A DNA stretch of 7,967 nt from JBFMAP01 sp964632135. GTDB lineage: Archaea > Micrarchaeota > Micrarchaeia > Burarchaeales > JBFMAP01. The stretch covers positions 1-7,967 of the forward strand of contig CAZWEI010000050.1 of assembly GCA_964632135.1 (NCBI GenBank). The letters run 5' to 3'. Under the pieces are notes generated by a model, which saw only the letters and a program-made list of their open reading frames with translations, searched no databases and was not told the DNA's origin. This document shows positions 1 through 6,406 of the stretch, piece after piece. Position numbers and translations under genes: made by a program. Each line of letters opens with the position of its first letter. Position 1 is the first letter of the stretch.

Positions 1-1083
1 TCGCGAGAAGAAATAAACGGGATGCTAAAAAAATACGACAAGAAAAAAATAGCCATAGCCACGCTCTGCTCGCACTCCTCGTTGCAGATTTTCCACGGCG
101 CGAAAGAAGAAGGATTCCGCACGATCGGGATTGTCGAGCGCGAGAACAGGGGCACTTACGATGCGTTTCCTCTTGCGCGTCCTGATGAATACCTCACGCT
201 TGAAAAATTCTCGGAACTCCCGAAACTCTGCGAGAAACTCGCCTCAGAGAACGCCATCCTCATCCCGCACGGCTCGCTCGTGGAATATCTCGGTGCTTCC
301 CTTCTTGATTTGGCGATTCCTATTTTCGGGAACAGGAGATGTTTGGAATGGGAGCGCGACCGCGCGAAGATGCTCGAGTGGATGAGGCAGTCAGGGATGA
401 GGCTTCCGCGCACTCTAACTCCTGAAAAAATAGACTGCGTGTGCATCGTGAAGTTCCCAGGCGCGCGCGGGGGAAAGGGCTACCTTCTCGTGCAGGACGA
501 GAAGGATTTCCACAAAAAAATCAACGGGGCACTGAAGGCTTGCGCAATCACGGAGGACGACGTGAGGCGCGCGATAATCCAGGAATACGTAATCGGCGTC
601 CGCTTCTATCCGCATTACTTCTACTCTCCGCTTAGCGCCGACGGCTTCAAGGCAGGCGATGGAAGGCTCGAGCTCATGAGCATTGACAAGAGGTTCGAGA
701 CAAACATCGACGAAATCTACAGGCCGATGGCGTCAGGCATCACCCCGCGCCCATCCTTCACAGTTGCGGGCAACCTCCCGCTCGTCCTCCGCGAGTCCCT
801 TCTCCACGACGTTTTCAAAATGGGGAAAAGCGCGGTGGAAACTTCAATAAAATTATTCGGGGGAATTCCAGGCCCGTTCTGCATAGAAACGGTTTGCGAC
901 GAGAACCTCAAATTCACGGCGTTCGAGATTTCCGCGCGCATAGTCGCGGGCACGAACCTCTACCCGCTCGGCTCGCAGTACTCACCCTACATGTTCGAGG
1001 CGCCCATGAGCACGGGAAGAAGAATCGCGGTCGAGTTGAAGAGCGCGCTGAAAACTGACAGAATGGAGAAGGTTGTTTACTAG
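1..1083 (+). CDS. purP: 5-formaminoimidazole-4-carboxamide ribotide synthetase PurP (5'-partial)
   Basis: PurP is the archaeal ATP- and formate-dependent ligase that formylates AICAR to FAICAR, the step before IMP in purine synthesis; it is a cytosolic ATP-grasp enzyme. Counting from the ATG at 22 (353 residues), the sequence shows the PurP N-terminal pattern IAIATLCSHSSLQIFHGAK (10-28), IPHGS (81-85), FGNRRCLEWERDR (102-114), the ATP-grasp segment VKFPGARGGKGY (143-154), HYFYSPL (198-204), the DKRFETNID stretch (222-230) and FEISARIVAGTN (301-312), which carries metal and phosphate ligands in the family. The frame is open upstream of the ATG and reads SREEING, which lines up with the N-terminal helix of PurP proteins as I remember them. 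The real start is therefore probably a few codons left of base 1, and the ATG at 22 may be internal. No SD precedes that ATG. The gene converges with the TrmB-family gene 11 bp away. Family assignment is firm; AICAR as substrate is the family assumption, since archaea carry PurP paralogues. Confidence 0.93.
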   Translation, partial: SREEINGMLKKYDKKKIAIATLCSHSSLQIFHGAKEEGFRTIGIVERENRGTYDAFPLARPDEYLTLEKFSELPKLCEKLASENAILIPHGSLVEYLGASLLDLAIPIFGNRRCLEWERDRAKMLEWMRQSGMRLPRTLTPEKIDCVCIVKFPGARGGKGYLLVQDEKDFHKKINGALKACAITEDDVRRAIIQEYVIGVRFYPHYFYSPLSADGFKAGDGRLELMSIDKRFETNIDEIYRPMASGITPRPSFTVAGNLPLVLRESLLHDVFKMGKSAVETSIKLFGGIPGPFCIETVCDENLKFTAFEISARIVAGTNLYPLGSQYSPYMFEAPMSTGRRIAVELKSALKTDRMEKVVY

Positions 1084-1094
1084 CGCCTCGCGCG

Positions 1095-1838
1095 CTATCC
1101 GCTTTTCTTTGCGTGTTTCCAAACCATATCAAACTGTTTTCTGTAAGTCTCTGCTAACCTCTTACTCCTAATCACGATTCCATACATCGGCTCTGTAAAA
1201 AGGATGATTGCGACTTTATCCCCGTAAATAAATGTCGGCTGCGGATTGAAAAATTCTTTTGGAAGAAATCGATAAGTTGTGGTTGCTTTCTCGGCAGGCA
1301 GATACTCCTCCCCCTCTTTCACGAGCACGCGCTCCTTAAGTTTGTGCCTTTTCATGGTTTCAAAAAACTGCCTCATAATCACCTCATCCGTTTGCATGAA
1401 CTTCCTTTCATCAACCCCCCAAATGAGGTTTTCTCCTCGTTTTTCCAAAAGCGTTTTCAGAATGTCTTTTTCAATTATCCTCACAACTCTCCTTCCTTGG
1501 AACACCTGCACCTCTGCTTCCTCTTTTGCTGCCTCGGAAAGTGCCTGCAAGCTCGGCAACGCGTTCTCTAAAATTTCCTGCTTTCTATCCAGCAGATTCT
1601 TGAGCTCGATAGGCTTCGCTGCGGAGTAGTACTTCATCCCTTCTTTTTTCACATAGCTCGCAAGCCCCTTTTCCAACAGCCTCTTCAGCGTGTCATAAAC
1701 ATAAGGCCTGTACATCCCCGAGTGCTCTGCAATTGAGCTAACTGGGCTCGCGCCTACCCTGAGCAGCGTGAGATAAACTGTCGCCTCATTCTTCGTCAAG
1801 CCAAGCTCCCCAAGTGCTTCCTCCTCCTTCGTGCTCAT
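1095..1838 (-). CDS. TrmB-family transcriptional regulator
   Basis: The 247-residue protein belongs to the TrmB family (COG1378), archaeal regulators best known for sugar-responsive control of ABC transporters and metabolism. Residues 8-75 form the TrmB winged helix-turn-helix (ELGLTKNEATVYLTLL, then a recognition helix around MYRPYVYDTLKRLLEKG at 42-58, then a wing ending in KYYSAAKP). A charged helix at about 78-108 is a likely coiled-coil dimer linker. The C-terminal domain (VQVFQGRRVVRIIEKDIL, then IWGVDERKF, IYGDKVAII and a final YRKQFDMVWKHAK helix) is the usual effector or PLD-like half. I chose the ATG at 1838 because the family begins near this point and a TATA-like box (1860-1868) lies about 27 bp upstream, allowing a leaderless start. 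The frame stays open to 1925, but that extension would run through the promoter. It is divergent from the ABC transporter operon across a palindrome, so it probably controls that operon and itself. The ligand is unknown. Confidence 0.9.
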   Translation of the reverse strand: MSTKEEEALGELGLTKNEATVYLTLLRVGASPVSSIAEHSGMYRPYVYDTLKRLLEKGLASYVKKEGMKYYSAAKPIELKNLLDRKQEILENALPSLQALSEAAKEEAEVQVFQGRRVVRIIEKDILKTLLEKRGENLIWGVDERKFMQTDEVIMRQFFETMKRHKLKERVLVKEGEEYLPAEKATTTYRFLPKEFFNPQPTFIYGDKVAIILFTEPMYGIVIRSKRLAETYRKQFDMVWKHAKKSG

Positions 1839-1859
1839 GATTGGCTTACTCGCCCTCTC

Positions 1860-1868
1860 CTTATAATC
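1860..1868 (-). promoter_or_regulatory. Candidate TATA box for the TrmB-family gene
   Basis: On the minus strand this reads GATTATAAG, centred about 27 bp upstream of the ATG at 1838. That is the usual archaeal distance from TATA centre to transcription start, so it predicts a leaderless or near-leaderless mRNA. A competing minus-strand TATA-like stretch lies at about 1898-1905 and would give a leader of about 38 nt. Inferred from pattern and spacing only. Confidence 0.45.
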
Positions 1869-1878
1869 CTTTCTATTG

Positions 1879-1899
1879 TTGTCGTAAACTATACGACAA
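1879..1899. promoter_or_regulatory. Palindromic operator, probable TrmB-family binding site
   Basis: A perfect 8-bp inverted repeat, TTGTCGTA (1879-1886) and TACGACAA (1892-1899), is separated by AACTA. Its arm centres are 13 bp apart. It sits in the 107-bp gap between the divergent TrmB-family gene and the substrate-binding protein gene, flanked on both sides by TATA-like boxes. TrmB proteins are dimers that bind palindromes, and adjacent divergent regulators usually bind such sites. A site upstream of a TATA box or BRE usually means activation and one downstream means repression; here the call depends on which flanking TATA box serves which gene. Confidence 0.7.
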
Positions 1900-1906
1900 T
1901 TATAGA
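1899..1906 (+). promoter_or_regulatory. Candidate TATA box for the ABC transporter operon
   Basis: The sequence ATTATAGA abuts the right arm of the palindrome. Transcription would start near 1928, giving a short leader that still includes the SD at 1934-1940. The plus-strand TTATAAT at 1861-1867 is an alternative; it would place the start inside the palindrome and the regulator in a repressing position. Inferred from pattern only. Confidence 0.4.
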
Positions 1907-1933
1907 AAAACAAAAAACGCGCCAATTAGTAGC

Positions 1934-1940
1934 GAGGTGG
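1934..1940 (+). promoter_or_regulatory. Ribosome binding site that sets the SBP start
   Basis: GAGGTGG lies 5 nt before the ATG at 1946 and largely matches the complement of the archaeal 16S rRNA 3' end. It fixes the start of the substrate-binding protein at 1946 rather than at the upstream in-frame ATG at 1841, whose extension would run through the operator. Confidence 0.7.
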
Positions 1941-1945
1941 TTTGG

Positions 1946-2947
1946 ATGGCTGATAAATCAAAACTAGCATTTGCAGCAGCTTTGGTGGTAATCGTTATCG
2001 TAGCAGTCTTTTTTTATCAGTCTGCTTCTAGCACAGGTGGAAAACAACCTCTTCGAGTGATTCATCAGACCTGGGTTGGTGATGCTCCGCTATATCTCGC
2101 TAAAGAAAAAGGCTTTTTCGCTAAGAGGGGTTTGGAGGTGGAGATAACCCGCGTTGAGCATGCCTCAGAGCGCAGGGCCCTGCTCGCTACTGGAAAGGCT
2201 GATGTTACTCTTGAAACAATAGACATGGCAATAGTGGATGTTGGAAGCGGAGTTCCACTACAGTTTTTCCTTCAGCTCGATGAGTCTGCGGGAGCAGACG
2301 GCGTGATTGCTTCTCAGGAGATCACTTCTCTTCAGGATTTGAAAGGAAAGCGCGTGGGCGCGCAGAAGGGCGAAGTTCCGTACATGCTTCTTCGCTATCT
2401 AATGAAAAAAGAGAACATCTCCCGCGATTCCGTGGAGTTCGTTGATTTATTTCCAGATGATGCGGGAGCCGCCTTTGTTAGTGGAAGTATTGATGCAGCA
2501 GGCACTTGGGAGCCCTGGCTTTCAAAGGCAAAACAGCGCGCAGGAGGGCACGTGTTGGTGTCTTCCAAAGATGCCCCAGGAGTGATAGTTGATGTAGCCG
2601 CTGCCCCAAAAAGCGTTGTCTCCTCGCGCTCTGCCGACCTCAAAGCGTTTTCCTGCGCGTGGCTCGAGGCAATCGAATACATCCGCGCTCATCCGCAGGA
2701 ATCCTACACGATTATGGCGAAATACTACGATCTTACTCCTGAGGAGTTTGCGGATATGATTTCTGGGCTTGAGTGGAACAATGCGTCTGAGCATTCTGAA
2801 TTTTTCAGCAGCGGGCAGGCGCTGGAAACAACAAAAATGCTCTCGGAAATCGCTTCCGAGGACGGACTAACGCCGAGCCAGGTTGATGCCTCCGCTATGG
2901 TAAATTCAAAACTGGCTCTGGAAATTGGTGGTGGGTGTGCGAGTTGA
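1946..2947 (+). CDS. NitT/TauT-type ABC transporter substrate-binding protein, membrane-anchored
   Basis: The 333-residue protein is the extracytoplasmic binding component of a nitrate/sulfonate/taurine-type importer (SsuA/TauA/ThiY superfamily). Residues 1-6 are charged and 7-24 form one hydrophobic helix. There is no lipobox cysteine after it, so it is likely held by an uncleaved N-terminal anchor or processed at an Ala/Ser site. The binding-protein fold follows: LRVIHQTWVGDAPLYLAKEKGFF (36-58), TGKADVTLETID (82-93), ADGVIAS (117-123), the ITSLQDLKGKRVG element (126-138), the DDAGAAFVSGSIDAAGTWEPW stretch (171-191), and PGVIVDV (211-217). Family members bind small, often nitrogen- or sulfur-containing molecules such as taurine, alkanesulfonates, nitrate and thiamine pyrimidines. 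Which one applies here cannot be told. It is the first gene of the operon, and its 3' end overlaps the permease gene. Confidence 0.9.
   Translation: MADKSKLAFAAALVVIVIVAVFFYQSASSTGGKQPLRVIHQTWVGDAPLYLAKEKGFFAKRGLEVEITRVEHASERRALLATGKADVTLETIDMAIVDVGSGVPLQFFLQLDESAGADGVIASQEITSLQDLKGKRVGAQKGEVPYMLLRYLMKKENISRDSVEFVDLFPDDAGAAFVSGSIDAAGTWEPWLSKAKQRAGGHVLVSSKDAPGVIVDVAAAPKSVVSSRSADLKAFSCAWLEAIEYIRAHPQESYTIMAKYYDLTPEEFADMISGLEWNNASEHSEFFSSGQALETTKMLSEIASEDGLTPSQVDASAMVNSKLALEIGGGCAS
2927..2931 (+). promoter_or_regulatory. Ribosome binding site choosing the permease start
   Basis: GGTGG inside the end of the SBP gene lies 5 nt before GTG 2937, the same spacing as for the SBP and ATPase genes. This favours 2937 over the further-upstream TTG 2925, GTG 2928 and GTG 2931. 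Confidence 0.4.
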
Positions 2948-3722
2948 TTTCCAACTCATCTCCCTTCGCTTGTTTGGGCTGTCGTTCATTTTCCTACTAT
3001 GGGCTTTAATTTCATCTCTCAGAGCAGTGAACCCCCTTTTCCTGCCGTCTCCGCCGGATACTCTCTCAGCTCTTTCAACCCTGCTGTTTGAGAAGGGCAT
3101 TCTATCCGATTTCTTAATTTCACTCTCGCGCGTGCTTGCCGGTTTCTTGCTTGCAGTAATTCTAGGAATACCGTTTGGCTTTGCCTTATCGCTTTTTCCG
3201 ATGTTCGGAAAAACTTTCGGTGGCTCTGTTGATCTGCTCAGATACGTTCCTGCAGTCGCGTACATCCCTCTATCAATTGTCTGGCTCGGGATTGGAGATG
3301 CGCAGAAAGTTTTCATCATTCTCGCTGGCACGATTCCGTTCATAGTGCTGTATACTGCGCGCGCAGTAGCCTCGGTTGAGAAAAAACATTTGGATACGGC
3401 GCACGCCCTTGGTTTGAGCAAATTGCAGACAGTTTCTAGGGTGGTTTTTCCGTCAGTCTCCCCTGAATTATTTGACATCTGCCGCATTGAGTTGGGGGGT
3501 GCGTGGGCGCTCGTGATAGTAGCGGAACTCGTTGCCGCGACCTCGGGAATCGGGCACCGTCTCGTGCTCTCCCAGAGGTTCCTGCAGACGGAATTCCTTT
3601 TCGCTGAGATTCTGCTAATCGCGCTCATTGGTTTTTGCTTTGACTTTGGTCTGCGCGCGTGGTTCGCTCACCTGTTTCCATGGACTGACAAAGCGCGGAG
3701 GGGTCTAGGTGGCACAGCTTGA
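2937..3722 (+). CDS. NitT/TauT-type ABC transporter permease
   Basis: This is the membrane permease of the importer (binding-protein-dependent inner membrane component, SsuC/TauC type), which likely works as a homodimer. From GTG 2937 it has 261 residues. It begins with a transmembrane helix (about 12-27), followed by the family hallmark LPSP (36-39), then helices at about 60-86 and 104-118, a helix around KVFIILAGTIPFIVLYTA (124-141), and two near the C terminus (about 190-202 and 223-243). The cytoplasmic coupling loop that contacts the ATPase is clear at 148-176 (VEKKHLDTAHALGLSKLQTV, then VVFPSVSP), matching the EAA motif. The first codon is uncertain: the frame opens with TTG 2925 and also has GTG at 2928, 2931 and 2937. 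It overlaps the SBP gene by 11 bp and the ATPase gene by 14 bp, so translation of the three is probably coupled. Confidence 0.9.
   Translation: MRVDFQLISLRLFGLSFIFLLWALISSLRAVNPLFLPSPPDTLSALSTLLFEKGILSDFLISLSRVLAGFLLAVILGIPFGFALSLFPMFGKTFGGSVDLLRYVPAVAYIPLSIVWLGIGDAQKVFIILAGTIPFIVLYTARAVASVEKKHLDTAHALGLSKLQTVSRVVFPSVSPELFDICRIELGGAWALVIVAELVAATSGIGHRLVLSQRFLQTEFLFAEILLIALIGFCFDFGLRAWFAHLFPWTDKARRGLGGTA
3697..3703 (+). promoter_or_regulatory. Ribosome binding site for the ABC ATPase
   Basis: GGAGGGG, located within the permease coding sequence, is 5 nt from the GTG at 3709. It supports the non-ATG start and the overlap of the two genes. Confidence 0.6.
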
Positions 3723-4431
3723 GGTTCAGCGCATAACCCATGTGTTCGAATCCCCCACCCTAGAGGCACTGAGGGACGTGAGCCTCAGCGTGCGAAAAGG
3801 CGAGTTCGCCTGCCTGGTGGGACCGAGCGGATGCGGCAAGACAACCCTCGTGCGCATAATAGCCGGCCTGCTCCCCCCGACCTCCGGAGAGGTCCTTCTC
3901 AAAGGAAAGAAGGCGAGCGTCGTTTTTCAGGAGGACTCGCTGTTTCCGTGGCTTTCTCTTCGGCAGAATGTCGAGTTCGTGCTCCAGGACCGCCCAGAGA
4001 AAGAGAGGGAGCAGGAAGCCCTCTCGCTGTTGCAGCTTGTGGGATTACGCGAGTTCGCCTCTTTCTACCCCCGGGACGTTTCTCTTGGTATGAAACAACG
4101 AGCATCACTCGCTCGTGCGCTTGCCTCAGAGCCCTCTGTCCTGCTGCTTGATGAACCTTTCGCCTCTCTGGACGCGAAGACGCGCGAGGACTCGCAGGTC
4201 CTTCTGCAGCGCGTTCTCGAGGAGAAAAACTGCACCGCCCTGCTCGTCACGCACAATTTGGAGGAGGCTGTTTTCCTGAGCGATTGTATTTATGTGCTCT
4301 CCCGCTCGCCCGGCTCTGTGAAGAAAAAATTCTCGAATTCCATTCCGCGGCCACGCCTGCCCCATCTAAAGAAATCAAAGGATTTCCTCGCGCTCGAGCT
4401 CGGGCTTCTCCGCCATTTGAAAGAGGTTTGA
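3709..4431 (+). CDS. NitT/TauT-type ABC transporter ATP-binding protein
   Basis: The 240-residue ATPase drives the importer (SsuB/TauB type). Visible are Walker A GPSGCGKTT (38-46), the Q-loop VVFQEDSLFPW (71-81), Walker B VLLLDEP (144-150), the D-loop SLD (153-155) and the H-loop histidine in LLVTHNLEEA (H182). The ABC signature is unusual: VSLGMKQR (124-131) where the family has LSGGMRQR, so the first glycine of the motif is leucine. The segment before the Q-loop is also shorter than usual, lacking the PGPDRG-like stretch. All other catalytic residues are intact, so I regard it as functional. The start is GTG 3709, set by a strong SD (GGAGGGG, 3697-3703) 5 nt upstream. The C-terminal tail (about 203-240) is basic and variable. 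It overlaps the permease by 14 bp and is followed after 4 bp by the amidohydrolase. Confidence 0.93.
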   Translation: MAQLEVQRITHVFESPTLEALRDVSLSVRKGEFACLVGPSGCGKTTLVRIIAGLLPPTSGEVLLKGKKASVVFQEDSLFPWLSLRQNVEFVLQDRPEKEREQEALSLLQLVGLREFASFYPRDVSLGMKQRASLARALASEPSVLLLDEPFASLDAKTREDSQVLLQRVLEEKNCTALLVTHNLEEAVFLSDCIYVLSRSPGSVKKKFSNSIPRPRLPHLKKSKDFLALELGLLRHLKEV

Positions 4432-4435
4432 GACC

Positions 4436-5698
4436 ATGGACATTCTGATAAAAAACGGCTTGATTGTCACAATGGACAAAGCGCGCCGCGTTTTTCGCGG
4501 CGATGTTGGCGTAGAAAACGGAAGGATTGCCTATGTCGGCAGGTCAAAACTATTTCCCGCATCTGAAAAAATCGACGCCTCTGGAAAAATAATTCTGCCC
4601 GGCTTCATCAACGTTCATTCCCATGGTCTGCATATCCTATGGCGCGGGCGGAAATACGAAAGGCTCTCGCTTTACCCCTGGCTTTTCAAACGTCTTTTTC
4701 CGCTTCAAAATAAACTTCGTGTGCCGCAGGCGCGCGAGGGAATCCGGCTTTTCGCTGAGAACTGCCTGCGCGCTGGAATAACGACCGTGCTGGATTCCAC
4801 TGACGCGGGCCGCCGCTCCGGGATTGTCCGCGCTTGCCTGGAGGAATTTTCTAAAACTCATATGCGCGTTCTTTACGGTCGCTCTTTCTTCGATACTGTC
4901 CCGAACAAGAGATTTTTTACTGAGCGTGGTCTCGAACCAAACTTCCGAGCCTCGTTTGAGGGTGCTGTCGAGGACACTCATAAGGCTCTTTCTTCCACGC
5001 GCTCATTGATGAAGCGCTTCAATACGCCCGGCTCGCGCGTTTCGGTTATTCCATTCCCCGCTGAGCCAAACCTCGTTTCTCCCAAAGGTCTTAAAGGCGC
5101 GTTTGCTCTAGCCCAAGAATTTAATACGATAGTTTCCACACATTGTTCCGAGGTCTTGCAGGACTCGCGCATTAACGGTCTGCCGACAATCGAATACCTA
5201 AACTTGCTTGGCTTTCTTTCCACACGCACCCTGCTCGCCCACTGCACGCACATCTCAAGGAAAGAAATTTCACTCATATCCGAGCGAGGCGCGAAGGTCG
5301 CGCACAACTTCTCCACAAATTTGTTTTTAAGAGATGGAATTGCGCCGATTCCAGAACTCATCAGGACTGGCGTCTCTGTTGGTTTGGGTACGGATGACGC
5401 GAACGCAAATTCTCACGTGAGCATTCTCACCGACCTCAAGCCGCTTGTTCTTGTGCACGGTTTGCGCTCAGATGTAATCACTCCACAAAAAGCTCTCGAA
5501 ATGGCAACGATAGATGGCGCGCGCGCACTCGGGCTCGAGAAAGAAATCGGCTCAATCGAAGTTGGAAAGAAAGCGGATCTGGTGCTTGTTGATGCAACAC
5601 AACCACACATGAAACCAATGGTTGACGTGTACTCCGCGCTGGTTTTTCAGGGAATCGACTGCGGTATAAACGTAGTTTCAAACGGTCGGATGATCTAG
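4436..5698 (+). CDS. Amidohydrolase-family metal-dependent hydrolase, probable deaminase
   Basis: The 420-residue protein belongs to the TrzN/AtzA/MtaD/SAH-deaminase group of the amidohydrolase superfamily: cytosolic enzymes with one catalytic metal that mostly deaminate purines, pyrimidines, triazines or adenosine derivatives. It starts with the beta-sandwich strand ILIKNGLIVTMD and ends with the matching EVGKKADLVLVD (376-387). The metal site is complete: H61 and H63 in NVHSHG (family usually HTH), H236 and the catalytic glutamate E239 in STHCSE, H269 and H272 in LLAHCTH, and D320 in GLGTDD. The LRAGITTVLDSTD segment (111-123) is also typical. The start ATG at 4436 has GAGGT at 4423-4427 upstream and lies 4 bp after the ATPase stop. 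Co-transcription with an importer suggests that it acts on the imported compound. Precise substrate unknown; SAH/MTA or 5'-deoxyadenosine deaminase activity is possible but would not need an importer. Its last 21 bp overlap the convergent HAD gene. Confidence 0.9.
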   Translation: MDILIKNGLIVTMDKARRVFRGDVGVENGRIAYVGRSKLFPASEKIDASGKIILPGFINVHSHGLHILWRGRKYERLSLYPWLFKRLFPLQNKLRVPQAREGIRLFAENCLRAGITTVLDSTDAGRRSGIVRACLEEFSKTHMRVLYGRSFFDTVPNKRFFTERGLEPNFRASFEGAVEDTHKALSSTRSLMKRFNTPGSRVSVIPFPAEPNLVSPKGLKGAFALAQEFNTIVSTHCSEVLQDSRINGLPTIEYLNLLGFLSTRTLLAHCTHISRKEISLISERGAKVAHNFSTNLFLRDGIAPIPELIRTGVSVGLGTDDANANSHVSILTDLKPLVLVHGLRSDVITPQKALEMATIDGARALGLEKEIGSIEVGKKADLVLVDATQPHMKPMVDVYSALVFQGIDCGINVVSNGRMI

Positions 5699-6382
5699 CA
5701 TCGAAATTACATCGCCCAACTTTTTCACAACCCTGTCCCCGAATTTCGCGAGCTGTTTCCTCGTGTGGATTCCTGTCGCGACCCCGATGAATTTCATCCT
5801 CGCGCCGCGCGCAGCCTGCGCGTCTAGAGGAGTATCGCCAATGTAAACACATTCACTGACACACGCGCGCATATCCCGCGCGCCCTCACGAGCCCCGCGC
5901 ATATCCCGCGCGCAATATCTTCTCGCAGCCTCAAATAACACGTCAGGCGCGGGCTTCCCCTTCTTCACGTCGTTCCCGCCCACGATGAAATCAAAATACC
6001 CGTTCATTTTGAACATGCGCATAATCTTCCTAACGGTGCGCGAGTTGGCAGATGAGGCGATGCCGAGCCTGAAGCCTTTTTTGCGGAGCGCGGAAAGCGT
6101 CCTCCTCGTGTCAGGAAAAAGTTTCACTTTTTTAACGTCGCGCTCGAACATTTTCTTCTTCTTTTTCACCACGTAGCCTATCTTATCGTGATATTCTGGC
6201 GGAAGCATGGACGCGGCTATCTCGCGCAGCCTCATCCCGTACCTCGATGCGAAATCCTTTTTCCTCACGCGCACCCCGAACTCCTCTAGTATTCTCCTGT
6301 ACGACCTGAAATGAACCTCGAAACTGTCAATCAGCGTGTTGTCAAGGTCGAATATCACGCACTTTGTCACGCTTCTTTTCAT
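5678..6382 (-). CDS. HAD-superfamily hydrolase, phosphoglycolate phosphatase-like
   Basis: The 234-residue protein is a haloacid dehalogenase-type phosphatase with a helical cap (subfamily I, PGP/beta-phosphoglucomutase-like). Motif I is FDLDNTLID (11-19) with nucleophile D12 and acid/base D14; motif II is the serine in IASSANS (109-113); motif III is K143 in KKGKPAPD; motif IV is IGDTPLDAQAA (181-191) with D183 and D187. The cap (about 20-90) holds a lysine-rich run (VVKKKKKMFERDVKKVK). Between motifs III and IV there is an extra arginine-rich stretch with an internal repeat of ARDMR, about 10 residues longer than usual. I chose the ATG at 6382, preceded by a GAGTGAT-like SD; a GTG at 6403, right after the MEMO1-like stop, is the alternative and would add seven residues. 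The substrate is unknown; small phosphorylated metabolites such as phosphoglycolate are typical. It is probably co-transcribed with the MEMO1-like gene. Confidence 0.88.
   Translation of the reverse strand: MKRSVTKCVIFDLDNTLIDSFEVHFRSYRRILEEFGVRVRKKDFASRYGMRLREIAASMLPPEYHDKIGYVVKKKKKMFERDVKKVKLFPDTRRTLSALRKKGFRLGIASSANSRTVRKIMRMFKMNGYFDFIVGGNDVKKGKPAPDVLFEAARRYCARDMRGAREGARDMRACVSECVYIGDTPLDAQAARGARMKFIGVATGIHTRKQLAKFGDRVVKKLGDVISMLDHPTV
5866..5913. repeat. Short direct repeat inside the HAD gene
   Basis: An identical 18-bp unit, CGCGCATATCCCGCGCGC, occurs at 5866-5883 and 5896-5913. The offset is 30 bp, exactly ten codons, so the HAD protein carries ARDMR twice (residues 158-162 and 168-172). 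It looks like a recent in-frame duplication in a surface loop. Confidence 0.85.
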
Positions 6383-6406
6383 CGAATCACTCGCCCATTC
6401 CACAAT

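Noticed and set aside
2..16. Possible end of an upstream gene (frame 2 reads REKK then TAA)
   Set aside because: Too short to judge, and the upstream in-frame continuation of PurP explains these bases better.
1839..1945. N-terminal extensions of the SBP (from ATG 1841) and of the regulator (to 1925)
   Set aside because: Both extensions cross the palindrome and TATA-like boxes, do not look like family N termini, and in the SBP case a strong SD precedes ATG 1946.
2906..3628. 240-codon open frame on the minus strand opposite the permease gene
   Set aside because: It is the antisense shadow of a clear permease gene; its translation is serine/threonine/arginine-rich with no recognisable domain or SD.
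4978..5361. 127-codon minus-strand frame within the amidohydrolase gene
   Set aside because: The sense strand holds the conserved metal site in this same region; the antisense product has no known motif.
5860..5915. CRISPR-like repeat pair
   Set aside because: Only two 18-bp copies with a 12-bp gap, in frame inside a well-conserved protein-coding gene.
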